A stretch of 64,000 bases of DNA, taken from contig CAIIXF020000008.1 of assembly GCA_903813345.2 (NCBI GenBank), positions 18,276,822-18,340,821 of the forward strand, given 5' to 3'. Below are positions 62,250-64,000 of this stretch, piece by piece. Source of the stretch: Owenia fusiformis. Taxonomy: Eukaryota > Annelida > Polychaeta > Sabellida > Oweniidae. The notes beneath the pieces were generated by a model. The model made no database searches and was not told the origin of the DNA. It saw only the letters and a list, made by a program, of their open reading frames with translations. Position 1 is the first letter of the stretch. Each line of letters starts with the position of its first letter. The position numbers and the translations under genes are program-made.

Positions 62250-63802
62250 TACAAGGGTTGTTCAATAAGCTTTGCCCAAATATATCTTATTGTGAAAATA
62301 ATTGACCAATCTTGTTCGGTAACTGGTCAACTCAACCCCAAGTCAACTCAACCCAAGTCAACTCAAACCTTAGTCATGTCGACCCCAAGTCAAGTCGACC
62401 CTTAGTCAAGTCGACCCCAAGTCATCTCGACCCTTAGTCAAGTCGACCCCAAGTCATCTCAACCCTTGGTCATCTCAACCCTTAGTCAACTCAACCCCAC
62501 CATAAAAAACAAATAGATATACTATTTTCGTGGTATGATATTGATGAATTTTGAAAGAATGAGGGACTAAAATGCTAATTTTCCAAAAGAAAATTATCAA
62601 CTATTGAAGTTTGTGCTTAATGCATTTATAATTTTTATAAATTTGACATTTATTTACCAAAATAATATTTGATAAATCTTAATAGGGCTATTCACGATGC
62701 TATATATATATTTCACCCCTTCATATATGACCTTGTTTTATCTCTCTGAAATAAAAAAATTATCTATACACTTTTCTGTTATACCGAAATTGTTGTAACA
62801 GTATTTTTGACAACAGGTAACTTATGCAACATGTGAATTGTGCCAACATCCATCCATTACTTTGTATTGAATGATTTTATATTTTGATAATAATAGTAAA
62901 CAATAAACAATATGATATCTTCCTTCTGATCTATTGGCGATAGAAATGTTTATTTTTTGAAGCTAGATTTTAAAACAAGACTGGACAAACAATGGGATTT
63001 ATGATTTTACAATTTCCATTATCGTACCCATGCCAGGTGTCATAAATAACAAGATTAGGATTTTATAACAATAAACAATATGATCCAGTTCAAATCTTCC
63101 TTCTGATCTGCAGGCGATAGAAATGTTTATTTTTTGAAGTATGATTTTAAAACAAGACTGAACAAACAATGGGATTTATGTTTTTCTATTTATTAGTAAA
63201 TGTTTCCATTATCTTACTCATATGTCAGGTGTCATAAACAATCAGATTGGGATTTTATGATCCAGTTCAAATCTTCGTTTTGATCTATAGGTGACAGAAA
63301 TGTTTTTTTCTTTGAAGTTTGATTTCAAATCAAACTGCACAAACAATGGGATTATATTGTATTTTAATCTACTTAAAACAAGTAAAATCATTTGGGTCGA
63401 CTTGACTAAGGGTTGAGTTGACCAAGGGTTGAGATGACTTGGGGTCGAGTTGACTAAGGGTCGAGATGACTTAGGGTCGACTTGACTAAGGGTCGACTTG
63501 ACTAAGGGTCGACTTGACTTGGGGTCGACTTGACTAAGGGTTGAGTTGACTTGGGTTGAGTTGACTTGGGGTTGAGTTGACCAGGAAGCTCTTGTTCATA
63601 GTTGGTATGTATGTGCCCATATCTTATATCCGTACACTGTCAAAGTTCCATGTATATACTCCTACTACTTAACATTTTACGGTTGCTATAGTAACAACGG
63701 TGATGACGCTATGGTCCATATCATTTAGTAAAAGATAAAAATGATAAAATCTCTTCTCTTGAGAAGCTTTATTCGTGCAAGACTTTTCGAACGACCCTTG
63801 TA
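62250..63802. mobile_element. Mariner-type element, disrupted by a nested MITE
   Basis: Left tacaagggttgttcaataag and inverted right tacaagggtcgttcgaaaag, flanked by TA. The remaining interior (~280 bp once the nested element is removed) is non-coding, so the host was itself a short non-autonomous copy. It lies in the first intron of the C45-like gene. Confidence 0.75.
62318..63589. mobile_element. MITE with tandem-repeat inverted termini, 8 bp TSD (family copy 2)
   Basis: Left GGTAACTGGTCAACTCAACC and inverted right GCTTCCTGGTCAACTCAACC, flanked by TCTTGTTC (62310-62317, 63590-63597). The ~180 bp termini are tandem ~11 bp units like caagtcgaccc(tt/ca). The interior has a ~210 bp direct repeat (three copies with tagaaatgtttattttttga). 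Orientation is opposite to the copy at 3968. Confidence 0.9.
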
Positions 63803-64000
63803 TACGTGCAATTTAACATACTAGGCTTTTTGGTCAAAGTACAGTAAATTATAAATGCGAAACAAAAGTTCGGGTACTATTAATCAACAATAAACACATC
63901 AAAAACACATAGGTATGACTCTCTGATTGAGGTGACATGACATTCCTTGCTCGATTCGAAGTCGTGTGAATCTATATTTAATGATAATATATCAAATTAA
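63803..64000. other. Intron sequence of the C45-like gene, nothing recognised
   Basis: AT-rich sequence to the end of the window. No second exon of the C45-like gene was found. Confidence 0.3.

Noticed and set aside
62330-62500. Regular short repeats as a CRISPR array
   Set aside because: Units are contiguous without spacers, are mirrored at 63395-63585, and form transposon termini in an animal genome.

Overview
This window comes from an animal nuclear genome, most probably a marine invertebrate. It is AT-rich, genes are split into small exons with GT-AG introns, much of the sequence is transposon-derived, and there is no bacterial-style operon. The gene content (PAN/Apple and WxxW secreted domains, a divergent class C GABA-B-like receptor, a C45-like acyltransferase start, an SGNH ORF) would suit a hemichordate, another invertebrate deuterostome or a lophotrochozoan. 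The sequence alone does not fix the species.

Layout. At 191-616 (-) are the last two exons of a gene ending in a WxxW domain. At 8614-8955 (-) is the first exon of a secreted PAN/Apple-like protein, possibly the same gene. Between them lies a ~5.8 kb element with ~1.7 kb inverted arms, hosting a ~1 kb MITE, followed by a 937 bp fold-back. At 13227-15567 (-) is a complete two-exon gene for a secreted acidic EF-hand protein of about 265 aa. At 18987-20319 is a 5'-truncated non-LTR retrotransposon with its target-site duplication. From 21565 to 48628 (+) runs the main gene, a GABA-B-like class C GPCR: signal peptide, Venus-flytrap domain and all seven membrane segments, in at least 16 exons whose phases mostly agree. 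Its introns are full of palindromic elements. One holds a single-exon SGNH-hydrolase-like ORF (36344-36964). From 49477 to 55608 is a CACTA/EnSpm-like element, and from 56221 to 60523 a run of nested MITEs. At 60720-61175 is a rearranged relic of a second GABA-B-like receptor copy. At 61808-61993 (+) is the first exon of a gene whose product resembles the N-terminus of C45/penicillin-acyltransferase-fold proteins; it runs off the window.

The most notable points are these. (1) A 762 bp MITE with a perfect 9 bp target duplication sits inside the last coding exon of the receptor and replaces its C-terminal eight residues with three. (2) Two ~1 kb elements 58 kb apart belong to one family whose inverted termini are built from short tandem repeats, each flanked by a perfect 8 bp duplication. 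(3) Several insertions can be dated or confirmed from empty or related sites inside the window. (4) A GC-AG intron is needed to keep the receptor frame. (5) A probable receptor exon lies directly beside a 3.5 kb palindrome that may have damaged the gene there. I found no confident tRNA, rRNA or CRISPR array.
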